A stretch of DNA of 64,000 nt, taken from NCBI GenBank assembly GCA_018672475.1, contig JABHFS010000110.1:1-64000 (forward strand), written 5' to 3'. This DNA comes from Gemmatimonadota bacterium. Its GTDB lineage: Bacteria; Latescibacterota; UBA2968; UBA8231. The first letter of the stretch is position 1; every line of letters starts with the position of its first letter. The position numbers and the translations under genes are program-made. The notes beneath the pieces were generated by a model that ran no database searches, had not been told where the DNA came from, and saw nothing but the letters and a program-made list of their open reading frames with translations. This document shows, piece after piece, positions 38,832 to 50,009 of the stretch.

Positions 38832-39645
38832 TGCCGCCTTCAGCCTGGATCAGCCTTTTAACCCAGTCCGCATCAATATGCTTGAGCTTACGGCTAAATC
38901 CGACAACCAGGGCGACATCGCAGATGTTATTGACCTTGCGGGGAATGCCCTCGGCATACTGATCGACCAACTCTATGGCCCCCTCGGTGAAAATTGATTC
39001 CGTGCGCCCGGCGATCTTCAGGCGGTGTTCGATATACTTGCGCACTTCTTCGACCGAGAGCGGTTTGAGGTGGCCACGTGTGACGACGCGCTGGTCAAGC
39101 GGCGGAAAATCGCGGATCTGCTGGCCTAGCCCCGGCTGGCCGACCAGCAGCAAGGTGACGAGGAAGGCGTCGTTAAGTTGGTAATTGAGCAGCAGCCGCA
39201 ATTCTTCGAGTACGGCCGGGTCTTTCATTAACTGGCCCTCGTCAATAAGCACCAGGGTATTCTTGCCAGCCTCAAAATTCTCGTAGAGCACTTCGTGCAG
39301 CCGGTGTACGATCTGGGCCCGTTCGGTGAGCTCCTCCTCATGGCCGAGCTCATAGAGAATTTCGCTAATAAATTCCTCGGGCGTCCAACGCGGGTTGGTC
39401 AGCAGGGCGATTTCGGTCTTGGCAGGATCCAAGTCCTGGATCAGCGCGCGCGTGACGAGCGTCTTGCCGCATCCCGAATCCCCGGTAAGCAGCGCCGCGC
39501 CGCGATTATTCTCCAGCGCATAATGTAGAAGCCTATAGGCAACGGCACCGCCACCAGACTGGTAGAGAAAACGTGGATCGGGTGTATTTTCGAATGGTTT
39601 TTCTTGCAGTCCCCAATAGGCTTCGTACAAACTAAACTCCCACAA
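38821..39645 (-). CDS. ExeA-like AAA ATPase
   Basis: YWGLQEKPFENTPDPRFLY...LLTGDSGCGKTLVTRALI...LVLIDEGQLM...LVGQPGL. Confidence 0.9.
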   Translation of the reverse strand: MWEFSLYEAYWGLQEKPFENTPDPRFLYQSGGGAVAYRLLHYALENNRGAALLTGDSGCGKTLVTRALIQDLDPAKTEIALLTNPRWTPEEFISEILYELGHEEELTERAQIVHRLHEVLYENFEAGKNTLVLIDEGQLMKDPAVLEELRLLLNYQLNDAFLVTLLLVGQPGLGQQIRDFPPLDQRVVTRGHLKPLSVEEVRKYIEHRLKIAGRTESIFTEGAIELVDQYAEGIPRKVNNICDVALVVGFSRKLKHIDADWVKRLIQAEGGNGP

Positions 39646-39850
39646 ACGAATAGAAAGTTATCGTATAGAGATAATAAAGGTAAAGAGGTAAGGCTAAATA
39701 CTATCTGCTGCGCGGCGTTTGTCAAGGGACTACAACAGGGAAGCAAAGAATACAACTCGTTGGCAAACAAAATCTTACAGCGAAAGTCTCTCTTGCCCTT
39801 ATCTTGACTTTTGTCGCGGCCCTGTATAGCTTTTCTTTTTTCTCAGAAAG

Positions 39851-40186
39851 GTGCTACAAAAGGCCGTGCAGACCGCACTCCGCATAATGGGACGCCTTAG
39901 AGCACTGCTCACTCTCGCGCTCCTACCCCTATTCACTCCTTCGCTTGGCGCGCAATCCGTCGCGATCAGCGACCGAATCTCGGCCGTGCAAAAAGCCTAC
40001 TATACCGTCGACTACAACGACCCGCAACACCCAATCGGCCCGCTCGACGGCGTCTTCGACGGTCGCGACGAAAAAGCGCGCTTCACCGTTGAGGATCTGA
40101 CGCCGGGCGAACACGTGATCTCGGTGCAGGTCTTCGACCTGCTCGACAATGTCGGTGTACGGCAGATTGTCGTCGAGATCAAATGA
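39851..40186 (+). CDS. Small secreted Ig-like protein, coupled to ribD
   Basis: Signal peptide ALLTLALLPLFTPSLGAQS; GEHVISVQVFDLLDNVGVRQIVVEI; ATGA overlap with ribD. Confidence 0.65.
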   Translation: MLQKAVQTALRIMGRLRALLTLALLPLFTPSLGAQSVAISDRISAVQKAYYTVDYNDPQHPIGPLDGVFDGRDEKARFTVEDLTPGEHVISVQVFDLLDNVGVRQIVVEIK

Positions 40187-41280
40187 CCGACCACCTACAG
40201 TATATGCGCCGCGCCCTGCGCGTCGCGGAACGGGGTCGCGGTAAAGTCAGTCCCAACCCGCTGGTCGGCGCTGTCGTAGTCCGCGACGACCGCATCGTCG
40301 GCGAGGGCGCCCACCTGCAAGTCGGCGGCCCACACGCCGAGGTCAACGCCTTCGCCAAGGCCGGCGAAAGCTCACACGGCGCGGATCTCTATGTCACCTT
40401 GGAGCCCTGTTCCTTCCACGGCCGTACCCCCCCTTGCGCCGAAGCCGTGCTCGCCGCCGGCATCAGACGCGTCTACTGCGCGATGCAAGACCCCGATGAA
40501 CGCGTCGCGGGCAAGAGTTTTGCCAAACTCAAAGAAGCGGGCCTCGAAGTGGAAGTCGGTCTCTGCAAAACCGAAGCCCGCCGACTCAATGCCGCCTATA
40601 TCAAACACCGCACGCAAGGCTTGCCGCTCGTCCTGCTCAAACTGGCGCAAACCCTCGACGGACGCATCGCCGCACAAGGCGGTGACGCCCGGTGGATCAC
40701 CGGCGAAGAAGCCCGCCGCCACGTGCATCGTTGGCGTTCCTGGGTCGACGCGGTAATCGTCGGTGCCGGCACGGTGTTAGCTGACGACCCCCTTTTAACG
40801 GTGCGCCACGTGAAAGGCCGCGACCCGCGCCCCATCGTCATCGACGGCCGCTTGCGCACTTCGCCGGAAGCCCGGATCTACCGGCGTCCCGGCGCGATCC
40901 TCGTCACCTCGGAGCAAAATTCTACCGACAGGCGCCAAGCGTATGCGCACAAAGGGGCCGAGGTTTGGACCTTTCCCGCCGAGGATGGGCGTATCGACCT
41001 GCATCTGCCTCTTGCCCGAGCCGCACAAGAGGGCATGACCACCGTGCTGATCGAAGGCGGGGGCACACTGGCCGCCGCTGCCCTCACCGACCAGGTCGTC
41101 GATCGGGTCCAGTTCTACCTGGCCCCCCGCCTGATGGGCACAGGCGTCGAAGCCATCGGGGATTTGGGCGTCGAACGCGCCGCAGAGGCCATCGGCCTGT
41201 CAGAGGTCCGCACCCGGCGCCTGGGTCCCGACTTACTCTACACCGCCGAGGTGCAATACTCATGTTCACCGGACTCGTAG
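40183..41280 (+). CDS. ribD: Bifunctional riboflavin deaminase/reductase RibD
   Basis: PNPLVGAVVV...GGPHAEVNAF...YVTLEPCSFHGRTPPCAEAVL...KLAQTLDGRIAAQGG. Confidence 0.98.
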   Translation: MTDHLQYMRRALRVAERGRGKVSPNPLVGAVVVRDDRIVGEGAHLQVGGPHAEVNAFAKAGESSHGADLYVTLEPCSFHGRTPPCAEAVLAAGIRRVYCAMQDPDERVAGKSFAKLKEAGLEVEVGLCKTEARRLNAAYIKHRTQGLPLVLLKLAQTLDGRIAAQGGDARWITGEEARRHVHRWRSWVDAVIVGAGTVLADDPLLTVRHVKGRDPRPIVIDGRLRTSPEARIYRRPGAILVTSEQNSTDRRQAYAHKGAEVWTFPAEDGRIDLHLPLARAAQEGMTTVLIEGGGTLAAAALTDQVVDRVQFYLAPRLMGTGVEAIGDLGVERAAEAIGLSEVRTRRLGPDLLYTAEVQYSCSPDS

Positions 41281-41903
41281 AAGAATTAGGGCGCGTGCGT
41301 CGCTTAGAACGCCAAGGCGTATTTCAGCGACTGGAGATCGCCGCCGCACACGTGTTATCCGACTTGGCCGTAGGCGACAGCATCAATATCGACGGGGCCT
41401 GCCAGACCGCCGTCGCTGTCGGCGCAGACGGCTTTGTCGTCGAAACCGTAGCCGAGACGCTCGCGCGCACCACGCTGGGCACTTTCCGCGTCGGGCAAGA
41501 GGTCAATCTGGAACGCGCGCTGCGCGCCGACCAACGGCTCGGCGGCCATATGGTCCTGGGACACGTTGACGGCATCGGTCAAATTCGCACGATCAGTGAA
41601 CAAGATCGGGAACATCGGATCGAAGTGGCCGCCCCCCCCGAAATCGTTCGCTATATCGCCGCTAAGGGCTCGGTTTGCCTCGATGGCATCAGCCTAACCG
41701 TTGCCGCGGTAACGCGCGAGGCCTTTACGGTTGCCGTAATACCTCATACATTTGATAATACTACTCTTAGCTATCGTCGCGCCAGTGATTCGATCAACCT
41801 CGAGGTCGACGTGATCGCCCGCTATGTCGAACGTTTATTTGGCGGGGAAGCCCCATCATCAACGGGGCTCAGCTTCGAGACTCTGCGCGATATGGGATAC
41901 TGA
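41262..41903 (+). CDS. ribE: Riboflavin synthase alpha subunit
   Basis: MFTGLVEELGRV...GDSINIDGACQTAVAV...VNLERALRADQRLGGHMVLGHVDG...SVCLDGISLTVA. Confidence 0.97.
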   Translation: MFTGLVEELGRVRRLERQGVFQRLEIAAAHVLSDLAVGDSINIDGACQTAVAVGADGFVVETVAETLARTTLGTFRVGQEVNLERALRADQRLGGHMVLGHVDGIGQIRTISEQDREHRIEVAAPPEIVRYIAAKGSVCLDGISLTVAAVTREAFTVAVIPHTFDNTTLSYRRASDSINLEVDVIARYVERLFGGEAPSSTGLSFETLRDMGY

Positions 41904-41905
41904 AT

Positions 41906-43177
41906 ATGCCCGGCTTCAACACCATAGAAGACGTTATCGAGGATCTGCAAAACGGCCGCATGGTGGTCCTTGTCGACGAGCGCGACACCGACATCGACGG
42001 GCAAGAAGCCGTCGGCGAGGGCGAATTGATGATGCTCGCCGAGCTAGCCACCGCCGACTCGATCAATTTTATGATGCGCCGCGCCGGCAACCCGCCGATG
42101 TTCACTGCCAGCAAAGAGCACCTCGAAGCACTTGAACTACACCAGACGACGCCCAGCGCACAAGGGCCGCGCGGGGCGTCGATCATGGTCTCCGTCAACG
42201 CCCGAGACATCGAAAACACAGGCGTCTCGGCGCAAGACCGCGCGCTGACCATCCGCAAGCTTTCCGACCCTGCCAGCACCCCCGAGGACTTCATCCAGCC
42301 GGGCCATGTCACACCCCTGCGGGCCCAGCCCGGCGGCGTATTGCGCCGCGCCGGGCACACCGAAGCCTCGGTCGACCTGGCGCAGATCGCCGATTCGAGG
42401 CCGGTGGCCGTGATCGCCGCCATTCTCGACGAGACGGGTAAATTGGCCGATACGCCGTATTTGCTCGACTTCGCGCACGAGCACGGTTTTAAGATCGCCA
42501 CCATACACGACCTAATCGCCCACCGCCGCCGCACCGAGAAACTGATCCACCTCGAAGCCAAATCGCCGATGCCCACCCGCTTCGGGGAATTCACCGTCTA
42601 CGCCTATCGCAGCCTCGTCGACAACAATCCCTATATCGCCATGGTCTATGGCGACGTCTCCTCCGGCGAGCCAACCCTCGTGCGTATGCACTCGGGCTGT
42701 CTGACCGGCGACGCGCTCGGCTCACTGCTGTGCGACTGCGGCGAGCAGCTCGAACGCTCCATGCGGCTCATTACCGCAGCAGGCAGCGGCGTTATCGTTT
42801 ATATACAACACCACGAGGGCCGCGGCATCGGCATCCTGCACAAACTCAAAGCCTACGAACTGCAACAGCAGGAGGGCCTGGACACCATTGAGGCCAATCA
42901 TGCGTTGGGCCATCCGATGGACTCCCGCGATTACGGCATCGGCGCCCAAGTGCTCTACGATCTGGGCCTGCGCCAAGTGCGTTTTTTGACCAACAACCCC
43001 AAGAAGCGCGTCGGCCTGGAAGCCTACGGGCTGACCGTAGTCGAACAAGTCCCCATCGAAGCCGACCCCAACCCACACAATATCCGTTACCTGGAAACCA
43101 AGCGCGACAAGATGGGCCATACCATCCTGCTCGAACGCGCATCCGCAGAGGACGAAAACCATGCCGAAAGTGCATGA
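41906..43177 (+). CDS. ribBA: RibBA (DHBP synthase-like/GTP cyclohydrolase II)
   Basis: RPGHV-like [49 protein letters not shown]...HHEGRGIGI. Confidence 0.93.
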   Translation: MPGFNTIEDVIEDLQNGRMVVLVDERDTDIDGQEAVGEGELMMLAELATADSINFMMRRAGNPPMFTASKEHLEALELHQTTPSAQGPRGASIMVSVNARDIENTGVSAQDRALTIRKLSDPASTPEDFIQPGHVTPLRAQPGGVLRRAGHTEASVDLAQIADSRPVAVIAAILDETGKLADTPYLLDFAHEHGFKIATIHDLIAHRRRTEKLIHLEAKSPMPTRFGEFTVYAYRSLVDNNPYIAMVYGDVSSGEPTLVRMHSGCLTGDALGSLLCDCGEQLERSMRLITAAGSGVIVYIQHHEGRGIGILHKLKAYELQQQEGLDTIEANHALGHPMDSRDYGIGAQVLYDLGLRQVRFLTNNPKKRVGLEAYGLTVVEQVPIEADPNPHNIRYLETKRDKMGHTILLERASAEDENHAESA

Positions 43178-43643
43178 AGGACAACTCGACGCCAAAGGCC
43201 GTACATTCGGCATCGTCGTCAGCCGTTTCAACGACCTGGTCACCACTCGACTGCTCGACGGAGCCCTGGATTGCATCAAGCGCCACGGCGGCGACGACGA
43301 CAACATTGAGGTCGCCTGGGTCCCTGGTGCATTTGAACTGCCCATCGCCGCCCAAAAGCTGGCCACGACCGGGCGCTTCGATGTCGTTATGTGTTTGGGG
43401 GCCATCGTGCGCAGCGAAACCCCACATTTCGACTATGTCGCCGGTGAATCGGCCAAGGGCATCGCACGCGTCGGCCTCGACACCGGCGTGCCGGTGATCT
43501 TCGGTGTGATCACCGCCGATACCGTCGACCAAGCCGTGCAACGCGCCGGTATCAAAGCCGGCAACCGTGGCTGGGACGCGGCCATGAACGCCGTCGAAAT
43601 GGCCAGCCTGATGGCGAGTTGGGATAATGACCGAAGAGGATGA
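43161..43643 (+). CDS. ribH: 6,7-dimethyl-8-ribityllumazine synthase
   Basis: [21 protein letters not shown]...[15 protein letters not shown]...[16 protein letters not shown]...[11 protein letters not shown]. Confidence 0.97.
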   Translation: MPKVHEGQLDAKGRTFGIVVSRFNDLVTTRLLDGALDCIKRHGGDDDNIEVAWVPGAFELPIAAQKLATTGRFDVVMCLGAIVRSETPHFDYVAGESAKGIARVGLDTGVPVIFGVITADTVDQAVQRAGIKAGNRGWDAAMNAVEMASLMASWDNDRRG

Positions 43644-44094
43644 CTTTTTCGGCGACGGCACCTCCGCCGACGAAGCGCCGCCCGACAACCGCCATGGCGC
43701 ACGCCAAGTGGCCCTGCAAGCGCTTTACTCGGCACAAAGCGCCGCCATTGATATTCGCATTGCCCTCGACGAGCTCTGCCAACGCTTCGCTCTTTCCGAC
43801 GAGGTCCGCGCTTTCGCCACAACTCTTCTACTGCACGCCACTGAACATGCAGAGGAGATCGATACGTCAGCGGCGGCGATGGCCAAAAACTGGAGTTGGG
43901 ATCGCATCGCCCGCATCGACCGCCTGATCCTGCGGCTGGCCCTGGCCGAAATGCTCTACATCGAGGAAATCCCGGTTCGGGTCTCAATCAACGAGGCCAT
44001 CGAACTGGCCAAGTCCTACAGCACCGATAAGTCGTATGCCTTCGTCAATGGCGTGCTCGACGGCGTCGTGCGTCAAAAGGGACTCGTCGTTTAA
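43627..44094 (+). CDS. nusB: Transcription antitermination factor NusB
   Basis: [14 protein letters not shown]...[53 protein letters not shown]. Confidence 0.95.
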   Translation: MTEEDDFFGDGTSADEAPPDNRHGARQVALQALYSAQSAAIDIRIALDELCQRFALSDEVRAFATTLLLHATEHAEEIDTSAAAMAKNWSWDRIARIDRLILRLALAEMLYIEEIPVRVSINEAIELAKSYSTDKSYAFVNGVLDGVVRQKGLVV

Positions 44095-44109
44095 CAGGCC
44101 CCCGTTGCC

Positions 44110-44835
44110 ATGCGCCTCGCCCTGTTATCGGACATCCACGGCAATCTTGAGGCACTTGGCGCCGTAGTCTGTGAGGGGCGCGCGCGCGGCGTTGACGCCT
44201 GGGTCTGCCTGGGGGATATCGTCGGTTATGGCGCCAATCCAAAGGCCTGCTTGCACGCGGTACAGGAGCTGAGCGATGAGGTGGTCCTAGGCAACCACGA
44301 CGCGGCCGCCATCGGACAGACCGACCTGGCGTATTTCAACCCTTACGCCCGCCGGGCCGCCGAATGGACTGCGGAACAGCTAGGCGAGTCAGAGCGTCGG
44401 TATTTGGCTTCGCTGCCCTTCGTCTTGCAGCGAGACGATGCCTTCTTCGTGCACGCCGAACCCCACCAGCCGTCACGATGGGGCTATGTGCACAACCGCG
44501 CCGAGGCAAAAAAGGCCCTCGACGCCATTGAACAGCGCTTCTGTTTTGTGGGACATTCGCACTGCCCTTTCGTCTGTATCGAGCGCGATGGCGGTGTGGA
44601 ATTGTTGCCGAAGGGCCCACAACCGATCCAGCCCCGATCGCGCTACTTGGCCAATATCGGCAGCGTCGGCCAACCCCGCGATGGAGATGCCCAAGCCTGT
44701 TTCGCCCTTTGGGACCAGGCGGCGGAGACCTTGGAGTTAGTGCGCTGCCCGTACGATATAACGACGACGCAATACAAGATTATCACAGCCGGTCTGCCCC
44801 CGGCCTTGGCCGAACGCCTGGCCCTGGGGCATTAG
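44110..44835 (+). CDS. Metallophosphoesterase (YfcE/MPP-like)
   Basis: [18 protein letters not shown]...[12 protein letters not shown]...VLGNHDAAA...FVGHSHCPF. Confidence 0.92.
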   Translation: MRLALLSDIHGNLEALGAVVCEGRARGVDAWVCLGDIVGYGANPKACLHAVQELSDEVVLGNHDAAAIGQTDLAYFNPYARRAAEWTAEQLGESERRYLASLPFVLQRDDAFFVHAEPHQPSRWGYVHNRAEAKKALDAIEQRFCFVGHSHCPFVCIERDGGVELLPKGPQPIQPRSRYLANIGSVGQPRDGDAQACFALWDQAAETLELVRCPYDITTTQYKIITAGLPPALAERLALGH

Positions 44836-44858
44836 TTCATAATTGTAGAGGATCCAGC

Positions 44859-47800
44859 ATGCTCAACTGGTTAATTTCATTTATAAAAAGACTCTTTGGC
44901 TCGCAGTCTGACCGCCAATTCAAGCGCACCATGCCACAGGTCGACGAGATCAACAAATTCGCGGCCCAGTACCAATCGCTCAGTGACGCCGATCTTCAGG
45001 CCAAAACCGCCGTCTTCCGCCAAGACCTGAAGATCCGCAACGCCGACAATCAGCAGCGCCTTGACGAGATCACCGAGAGCCTGCGCGGCGATCTCGATAT
45101 GGCCGAACGCGAACGCCTCAACGACCAGTACGACGAATTGGACAAGGCGATCCGCGACACCGAGGCCGCCTTCCTCGACGAGATCCTACCACAGGCCTTC
45201 GCGATGGTCGTCGATGCTTGCAGGAGACTTTTGGGCCGCAAGTGGGACCGCGCCGACGAGCCAATCGAGTGGGATATGGTTCCCTATGACGTGCAGATCT
45301 TCGGCGGCATTTCATTGCACGAGGGCAAGATCTCCGAAATGACCACCGGCGAAGGCAAGACCCTAGTCGCCTCGATGCCGCTCTTCCTCAACGCCATTCC
45401 CGGACGCGGCGTGCACCTGATCACCCACAACGAGTACTTGGCCCGGCGCGACGCGATGTGGATCGGACCACTGTTCAATTTCCTCGGGTTGTCGGTCGGC
45501 ATCATCCAGGACGTGCACCAGACCGGCGCCGACGCCTTCGTGCTCAACGTGCCCGACGGCCTACCGACCGAGTTCAATTGGGAAAAGACCGGCCACAAAG
45601 AGGGCTACGCCGCCGATATCGCCTACGCCACCTGCAGCCAAGTCGGCTTCGACTATTTGCGCGACAATATGAGCGTAAGGCTCGAAGAGTTAATGCAGCG
45701 CGAATTCAACTACGCCATCGTCGACGAGGCCGACTCAATCCTCATCGACGAAGCGCGAACCCCGCTGATCCTCTCCGGCGCAGTGCCCGACGCCACTAAC
45801 CAGTACAAAGAGATGAGACCGCTGGTAGAGAAGTTGATGAAGGCCCAGGCCAACCTAGTCAACAAGATCGTTGCCGAAGCCGAGAAGGTGGGCAAGGAAG
45901 GCGAGGAATACGACTACAACACCGGCATAGGGTTGCTCAGAGCCACCCGTGGCGCACCCGCCAACCGGCGCCTTGCCAAAGTGCTGCAGGAGGAGGGTGT
46001 TAAAAAGCTAATCAATCGCGTCGAAGCCGATTACATGCGCGACAAGAACCTCCAGGAAGTCGACGAGGGACTCTACTTCGTCGTCGATGAACGCAGCAAT
46101 ACCATCGACCTGACCGAAAAGGGCCGCGATCTGCTCTCGCCCAACGAGCAGGCTCTCTTCGTGTTGCCCGATATCAGCATCGATGTCGAAGTGATCCGCA
46201 CGGACGAAGACCTGAGCGACGAGGAGAAGACACTCAAGGAGGAAACGGCGCACCGCGAATATGCCGAGAAGAGCCAAGCGGTGCACAATATCAACCAACT
46301 GATGAAAGCCTATACCCTCTTCGAAAAGGACGTGCAGTACCTCGTCTCCGAAGACGGGCGGGTAGTTATTGTCGACGAGTCCACCGGCCGACCGCAGCCG
46401 GGGCGGCGCTTCGCCGACGGTTTGCACCAAGCACTGGAGACCAAGGAGGGAGTCAAGCTGCAGAACGAGACCCAGACGGTCGCCACCATCACCCTGCAGA
46501 ATCTCTTCCGCATGTATCACAAACTGGCCGGTATGACCGGCACCGCTGAAACCGAAGCCGGCGAATTGTGGGAGATCTACAAGCTCGACGTCGCGGTCAT
46601 CCCCACCAACCGACCCATTCGCCGCTTTGACCAGCAGGACCAGATCTACCGCACCAAACGCGAAAAATACAACGCCCTCATCGAAGAGGTAGACCGGTTG
46701 CATCAACTCGGCCTGCCGGTATTGGTAGGCACGATATCGGTCGAAATCTCCGAGCTGTTGAGCCGCATGCTGACCCGTCGCGGCATCAAACACGAGCTGC
46801 TTAACGCCCGCCACCACGACCGCGAGGCCCAGATCGTTACCGACGCGGGCCAGATCGGCGCGGTGACCATCGCCACCAATATGGCCGGGCGCGGCACCGA
46901 TATCAAACTCGCCCCCGAAGTCGTACGCATCGATCGCGCGATCGTCGAATCCGGCCTCACGCTCGACGACAAGCTGCCCGCCGGCCAGGTCATGCGCAAA
47001 CACCTGGAGGAGAACCCGTCCGGCCTGCAAGTCATCGGCACCGAGCGCCACGAGGCCCGGCGTATCGACCGCCAATTGCGCGGTCGTTCGGGCCGCCAGG
47101 GCGATCCGGGCTCCTCGCGTTTCTACCTCTCGCTCGAAGACGACCTGATGCGCCTCTTCGGTTCAGAGCGCATTGGCGCTGTCATGGACAAGCTCGGCGC
47201 CGAAGAGGGGGAGGTCATCGAAGCCGGCATGGTCACCAAATCGATCGAACGCGCACAAAAAAAGGTCGAGGGACGCAATTTCGAGATGCGCAAACACGTG
47301 CTCGAATACGACGATGTCATGAACCAACAACGCCAGGTCATCTACAACCGCCGCCGCGACGTGCTCGAACGCGAGAGCGCACAGGATCAGATCGAGGAGA
47401 TGATCGAAGAATCCCTCGACGCCGTATTGGCCCCCTATGTCGATCCAAACGACATCCCGGAGGAATGGGACTGGGAAGGCCTGCAGAACGAATTCAGCAG
47501 TAACTTCTTCCTCGGCTTTACCGTCTCCGAGTCCGAGCGCGCCGAGATCGGCGCCGTCGCGTTGCGCGAGCAATTGCGCGAGACGATCCAAGATGCCTAC
47601 GAGCGCCGCCTGACCACCGTCGGCGAGGAGGTCTTCCGCGAGGTCGAAAAAGCCATCGCCCTGCACACCATCGACACCTGTTGGCAGGAGCACCTGCACG
47701 AGATCGACGAGCTCAAAGACGGCATCGGCTTTGTCGGTGTCGGCGGCAAAAACCCCCTGATCGAATACAAGAAGGGGGCCTACGAAATGTTCGAAAGTCT

Positions 47801-48143
47801 GATCGGGCGCATTGCCCAAGAGACCTTGCGCAATCTCTTCCAACTGCGCATCGATACCGGCGCCGACTCGCTGCAATCTAGCGCGCAACCCGGCCGCATC
47901 AGCGCGGTGCACCGCGACGCTACCAATATGGGTTTCCGCGGGGTCGAGCAGGCGCCGACCGGAGGAGCCCCCGGCCAACCGGTCAACAGCCCGTCGCAAC
48001 TGCGCGGCTCCGGCGGCGGCAGCGACGAGAGCCCGACAGCGCGCCAACCGATCGTCCGCGAGCAGCCAAAAGTCGGCCGCAACGCCCCTTGCCCTTGCGG
48101 CAGCGGCAAAAAATACAAACAATGCCACGGCGTCAACGGATAG
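44859..48143 (+). CDS. secA: Preprotein translocase ATPase SecA
   Basis: [19 protein letters not shown]...[20 protein letters not shown]...[12 protein letters not shown]-terminal [14 protein letters not shown]. Confidence 0.98.
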   Translation: MLNWLISFIKRLFGSQSDRQFKRTMPQVDEINKFAAQYQSLSDADLQAKTAVFRQDLKIRNADNQQRLDEITESLRGDLDMAERERLNDQYDELDKAIRDTEAAFLDEILPQAFAMVVDACRRLLGRKWDRADEPIEWDMVPYDVQIFGGISLHEGKISEMTTGEGKTLVASMPLFLNAIPGRGVHLITHNEYLARRDAMWIGPLFNFLGLSVGIIQDVHQTGADAFVLNVPDGLPTEFNWEKTGHKEGYAADIAYATCSQVGFDYLRDNMSVRLEELMQREFNYAIVDEADSILIDEARTPLILSGAVPDATNQYKEMRPLVEKLMKAQANLVNKIVAEAEKVGKEGEEYDYNTGIGLLRATRGAPANRRLAKVLQEEGVKKLINRVEADYMRDKNLQEVDEGLYFVVDERSNTIDLTEKGRDLLSPNEQALFVLPDISIDVEVIRTDEDLSDEEKTLKEETAHREYAEKSQAVHNINQLMKAYTLFEKDVQYLVSEDGRVVIVDESTGRPQPGRRFADGLHQALETKEGVKLQNETQTVATITLQNLFRMYHKLAGMTGTAETEAGELWEIYKLDVAVIPTNRPIRRFDQQDQIYRTKREKYNALIEEVDRLHQLGLPVLVGTISVEISELLSRMLTRRGIKHELLNARHHDREAQIVTDAGQIGAVTIATNMAGRGTDIKLAPEVVRIDRAIVESGLTLDDKLPAGQVMRKHLEENPSGLQVIGTERHEARRIDRQLRGRSGRQGDPGSSRFYLSLEDDLMRLFGSERIGAVMDKLGAEEGEVIEAGMVTKSIERAQKKVEGRNFEMRKHVLEYDDVMNQQRQVIYNRRRDVLERESAQDQIEEMIEESLDAVLAPYVDPNDIPEEWDWEGLQNEFSSNFFLGFTVSESERAEIGAVALREQLRETIQDAYERRLTTVGEEVFREVEKAIALHTIDTCWQEHLHEIDELKDGIGFVGVGGKNPLIEYKKGAYEMFESLIGRIAQETLRNLFQLRIDTGADSLQSSAQPGRISAVHRDATNMGFRGVEQAPTGGAPGQPVNSPSQLRGSGGGSDESPTARQPIVREQPKVGRNAPCPCGSGKKYKQCHGVNG

Positions 48144-48215
48144 GCCAGATGCAACCCTTCTGCGCCGGAGCGCATCTTACGGGGACACGAACCTATAGAA
48201 CGAGGCCCTACTGAT

Positions 48216-49712
48216 ATGGAATTCTGGCAAATCCTCTGTCTGGTAACTTATTGTTTTATCATCGCCTTTTTGGGCATATACGGCTTCCATCGCTACCAGC
48301 TTTTACGCCTCTTCTATCGGCACCACTCGACCCCGACCCCGGAACCGGACCGCTTCGAGGCACTGCCCGCCGTCACCGTACAACTGCCCCTCTACAACGA
48401 ATACCACGTCGTCGACCGCCTGCTCAATGCCGTTGCGCAAATGGACTATCCGCGCGACCGTTTTGAAGTCCAGGTCCTCGACGACTCGCAAGACGAAACC
48501 CGCGACAGGGCTCGTCAGACGGTTGGACGCCTGGCCGCCGAAGGGCTGGACATCGACTATATCGGCCGAACCGACCGCCATGGTTTCAAAGCCGGCGCCC
48601 TCGCCGCCGGACTCGAACGCTCCCGGGGCGAATTCGTGTTGGTGCTCGACGCCGACTTCGTGCCACCCCCCGATATCCTACAACAGGCCATCCACCATTT
48701 CACCGACGATTCGATCGGAATGGTGCAGATGCGCTGGGGCCACCTCAACCGCTTTTATTCCTTACTGACCCGCATCCAGTCGATCTTCCTCGACGGCCAC
48801 TTCGTCGTCGAACACACTGCCCGCAACCGCTCCGGCCGCTTCTTCAACTTCAACGGCACAGGCGGCATCTGGCGCAAACAAGCCATCTACGACGCCGGCG
48901 GCTGGCAACACGACACCCTCACCGAAGATCTCGACCTGAGCTACCGGGCCCAATTGGCCGGCTGGCAATTCCGCTATCTGCCCGAGATCGAGATCCCCGG
49001 CGAAATTCCCATCGAAATCAATGCCTTCAAGTCGCAACAACACCGTTGGACCAAGGGCGCGGTGCAAACCGCCAAAAAAGTCCTACCCAAAATCTGGCGA
49101 TCTTCGCTGCCGGCCAAGATCAAAATCGAGGCGACCTTCCATCTGACGGCGAATCTCTGTTATATCATGATGCTGTTGATGGGCTTGTTGACTCTGCCGG
49201 TGCTCTCGATCCGCTCGCAATTGGGCTGGGAGCGAATCTTTATCATCGACTTGCCGCTGTTCTCCTTCGCCACCATGGCGATCTCCGGGTTTTATATCAC
49301 CTCGCAGCGCGTGCTCTACCCCGACTGGAAACGGCAGATCAAATACCTGCCGATACTGATGGCCGTCGGCATGAGCCTCTGTATCAACAATACCCGCGCG
49401 GTGATCGAAGGGCTCGTCGGCCACGAGAGCGGTTTCCTGCGCACGCCTAAATACGGCGTCACCGGCAGCCAGGCCCAACACCTGCCGCGCAAATACTCCA
49501 GCCGCTGGACCCTGCTGTCCCTCGGCGAGTTGGGCATGGCACTCTATTTCGCGGTCGCCCTCTACTACGCCTGGACCACGAGCCTCTATTTAGGACTGCC
49601 CTTCCTATTGCTCTTCCACGCCGGCTTCCTCTACACCGGCCTGCTCTCCAGCGGCCAGAGCTGGCTGCACCAATTCAAGACGCGGCAGCCCAGCCCGAGT
49701 ATCGCCGCCTAA
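48216..49712 (+). CDS. Membrane GT2 glycosyltransferase (cellulose-synthase-like)
   Basis: VTVQLPLYNEYHVVDRLLNAVAQMDYPRDRFEVQVLDDSQDET...LDADFVPP...TEDLDLSYRAQLAGW...QQHRWTKGA. Confidence 0.93.
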   Translation: MEFWQILCLVTYCFIIAFLGIYGFHRYQLLRLFYRHHSTPTPEPDRFEALPAVTVQLPLYNEYHVVDRLLNAVAQMDYPRDRFEVQVLDDSQDETRDRARQTVGRLAAEGLDIDYIGRTDRHGFKAGALAAGLERSRGEFVLVLDADFVPPPDILQQAIHHFTDDSIGMVQMRWGHLNRFYSLLTRIQSIFLDGHFVVEHTARNRSGRFFNFNGTGGIWRKQAIYDAGGWQHDTLTEDLDLSYRAQLAGWQFRYLPEIEIPGEIPIEINAFKSQQHRWTKGAVQTAKKVLPKIWRSSLPAKIKIEATFHLTANLCYIMMLLMGLLTLPVLSIRSQLGWERIFIIDLPLFSFATMAISGFYITSQRVLYPDWKRQIKYLPILMAVGMSLCINNTRAVIEGLVGHESGFLRTPKYGVTGSQAQHLPRKYSSRWTLLSLGELGMALYFAVALYYAWTTSLYLGLPFLLLFHAGFLYTGLLSSGQSWLHQFKTRQPSPSIAA

Positions 49713-49718
49713 CACAAA

Positions 49719-49750
49719 AAACTCCCGACCTTACAAGGCCGGGAATTTTT
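49719..49750 (+). terminator. Intrinsic terminator of GT2 gene
   Basis: CTCCCGACCTTACAAGGCCGGGAATTTTT. Confidence 0.8.
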
Positions 49751-49863
49751 AATATTTCGCAACAAATCTGACGATCAATCAGCCGAAGGCCACACCAGCG
49801 GATAAGGATCGCTTATCTTCTGCCACAACCACAAAATATCGGTACCATTTTTAGAACCGATAG

Positions 49864-49987
49864 GACTTCCGAACGGCTTCCTCTCTAGCGGCCAGCGCTA
49901 GCGGCACCCGTTCAAGACCTGCATACCCTCCCCAGGCCTGGACTCCCTAAACACAAAAGCCCCCGACCACTGGGGCCGGGGGCTTTC
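49864..49987 (+). pseudogene. Decayed duplicate of GT2 gene 3' end plus terminator
   Basis: TAGGACT..TCC..CGGCTTCCTC..AGCGGCCAG.GCT.GC.GCACC..TTCAAGAC...TAAACACAAAA..CCCGACC parallels 49600-49735. Confidence 0.6.
49954..49987. terminator. Strong terminator hairpin
   Basis: AAAAGCCCCCGACCACTGGGGCCGGGGGCTTT. Confidence 0.8.
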
Positions 49988-50009
49988 GCTTGCCAAAAAA
50001 TCACATAGA

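Noticed and set aside
39646-39850. FMN riboswitch upstream of the riboflavin operon
   Set aside because: The conserved RFN core motifs are not visible in the leader.
46008-48128. Long minus-strand ORFs (355 and 321 aa) opposite secA
   Set aside because: Antisense shadows of an unambiguous SecA frame; no recognisable domains.
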